Assembly (NCBI GenBank): GCA_021805565.1
Contig: JAJZFA010000024.1
Coordinates: forward strand, 37,334-101,333
DNA from: Pseudomonadota bacterium
GTDB taxonomy: Bacteria; Pseudomonadota; Alphaproteobacteria; Acetobacterales; Acetobacteraceae
Length of the DNA: 64,000 bases
Direction: 5' to 3'
The first letter of the stretch is position 1, and every line of letters starts with the position of its first letter. Of the stretch, positions 63,831-64,000 are shown piece after piece. A program made the translations under genes and the position numbers. The notes under the pieces are model-generated. The model did no database searches, had not been told where the DNA came from, and worked only from the letters and a program-made list of their open reading frames with translations.

Positions 63831-64000
63831 ATTTTGAGAAAATCACATTCCCGTCTCGTGGCCTGAATTTTTTGACTTGACATGGCGATCGTTCGTCGAA
63901 TCGATGGGACTCCACCGAATCGAGCGAGTGGGAAGGCGAAATGACAGAGCCAGTTCGTCACGTAACCGTATGTCCGGATGATGGCTGACCGGATCGTTGG
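63831..64000. other. Sequence abutting the broken reductase, unidentified
   Basis: This stretch interrupts the reductase homology. I recognise no gene. An ATGACAGAG frame on the plus strand is only 15 codons. It could be one end of an inserted element that continues beyond the window. Confidence 0.35.

Noticed and set aside
63831..64000. Intein at the reductase break
   Set aside because: The sequence abutting the C-terminal part lacks the His-Asn end and has an in-frame TGA, so it cannot be an intein read in frame.

Overview
The window is GC-rich, densely packed chromosomal DNA from an alphaproteobacterium. The gene content suggests Rhodospirillales, probably a member of the Acetobacteraceae: an ImuA-ImuB-DnaE2 mutasome behind an alphaproteobacterial GTTC-N7-GTTC LexA box, gatCAB, an ErpA-type FeS carrier, a class II DAHP synthase, the C-terminus of a B12-dependent ribonucleotide reductase and a PEP-CTERM protein. 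No rRNA, tRNA, CRISPR array, complete insertion sequence or prophage was recognised. The taxon is an inference from gene content only.

Layout. 1-8.5 kb holds a DUF4337 protein running off the edge, then a tight catabolic operon: isovaleryl-CoA dehydrogenase, both methylcrotonyl-CoA carboxylase subunits, and a kinase-like protein, acyl-CoA dehydrogenase and SDR triad that resembles the LvaA/LvaC/LvaD levulinate (4-hydroxyacyl-CoA) module. 8.7-14.2 kb is the SOS mutasome (imuA-imuB-dnaE2, minus strand). 14.2-20.6 kb holds a repeat-rich lipoprotein, RidA, a DUF482 protein, alaS and uppP. 20.7-30.9 kb is catabolic: an alpha/beta hydrolase lacking its nucleophile plus a luciferase-like flavoenzyme, MaoC, an Lrp regulator with hpd, a Phd/PIN toxin-antitoxin pair, an IclR regulator broken by one in-frame TGA, a P450, hmgA and an amino-acid-type ABC binding protein.

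31.2-34.8 kb is a two-gene unit: a PEP-CTERM surface protein and a 938-residue fusion of phosphodiesterase, TPR-like and sulfotransferase regions. 34.8-41.5 kb is housekeeping (dgt, erpA, gatCAB with an extra gene inserted, ruvX), with a possible 27-codon peptide gene next to a strong hairpin.

41.6-49.6 kb is the most coherent accessory system: urate hydroxylase PuuD and a Tsx-like outer-membrane channel face a BMP-type purine-like ABC transporter operon that contains a BiuH-like biuret/triuret hydrolase gene. Both sides carry near-consensus sigma-54 (-24/-12) promoters, which suggests a nitrogen-controlled system for taking up and degrading urate-derived ureides.

49.7-64 kb holds a second luciferase-like oxidoreductase, an EmrB-type efflux pump, a VapBC pair, an orphan molybdenum hydroxylase large subunit, argD-argF, a nicotinate phosphoribosyltransferase, DAHP synthase, an MBOAT plus AlgX/AlgJ-like O-acetylation pair, and a 5'-truncated fragment of a class II ribonucleotide reductase at the right edge.
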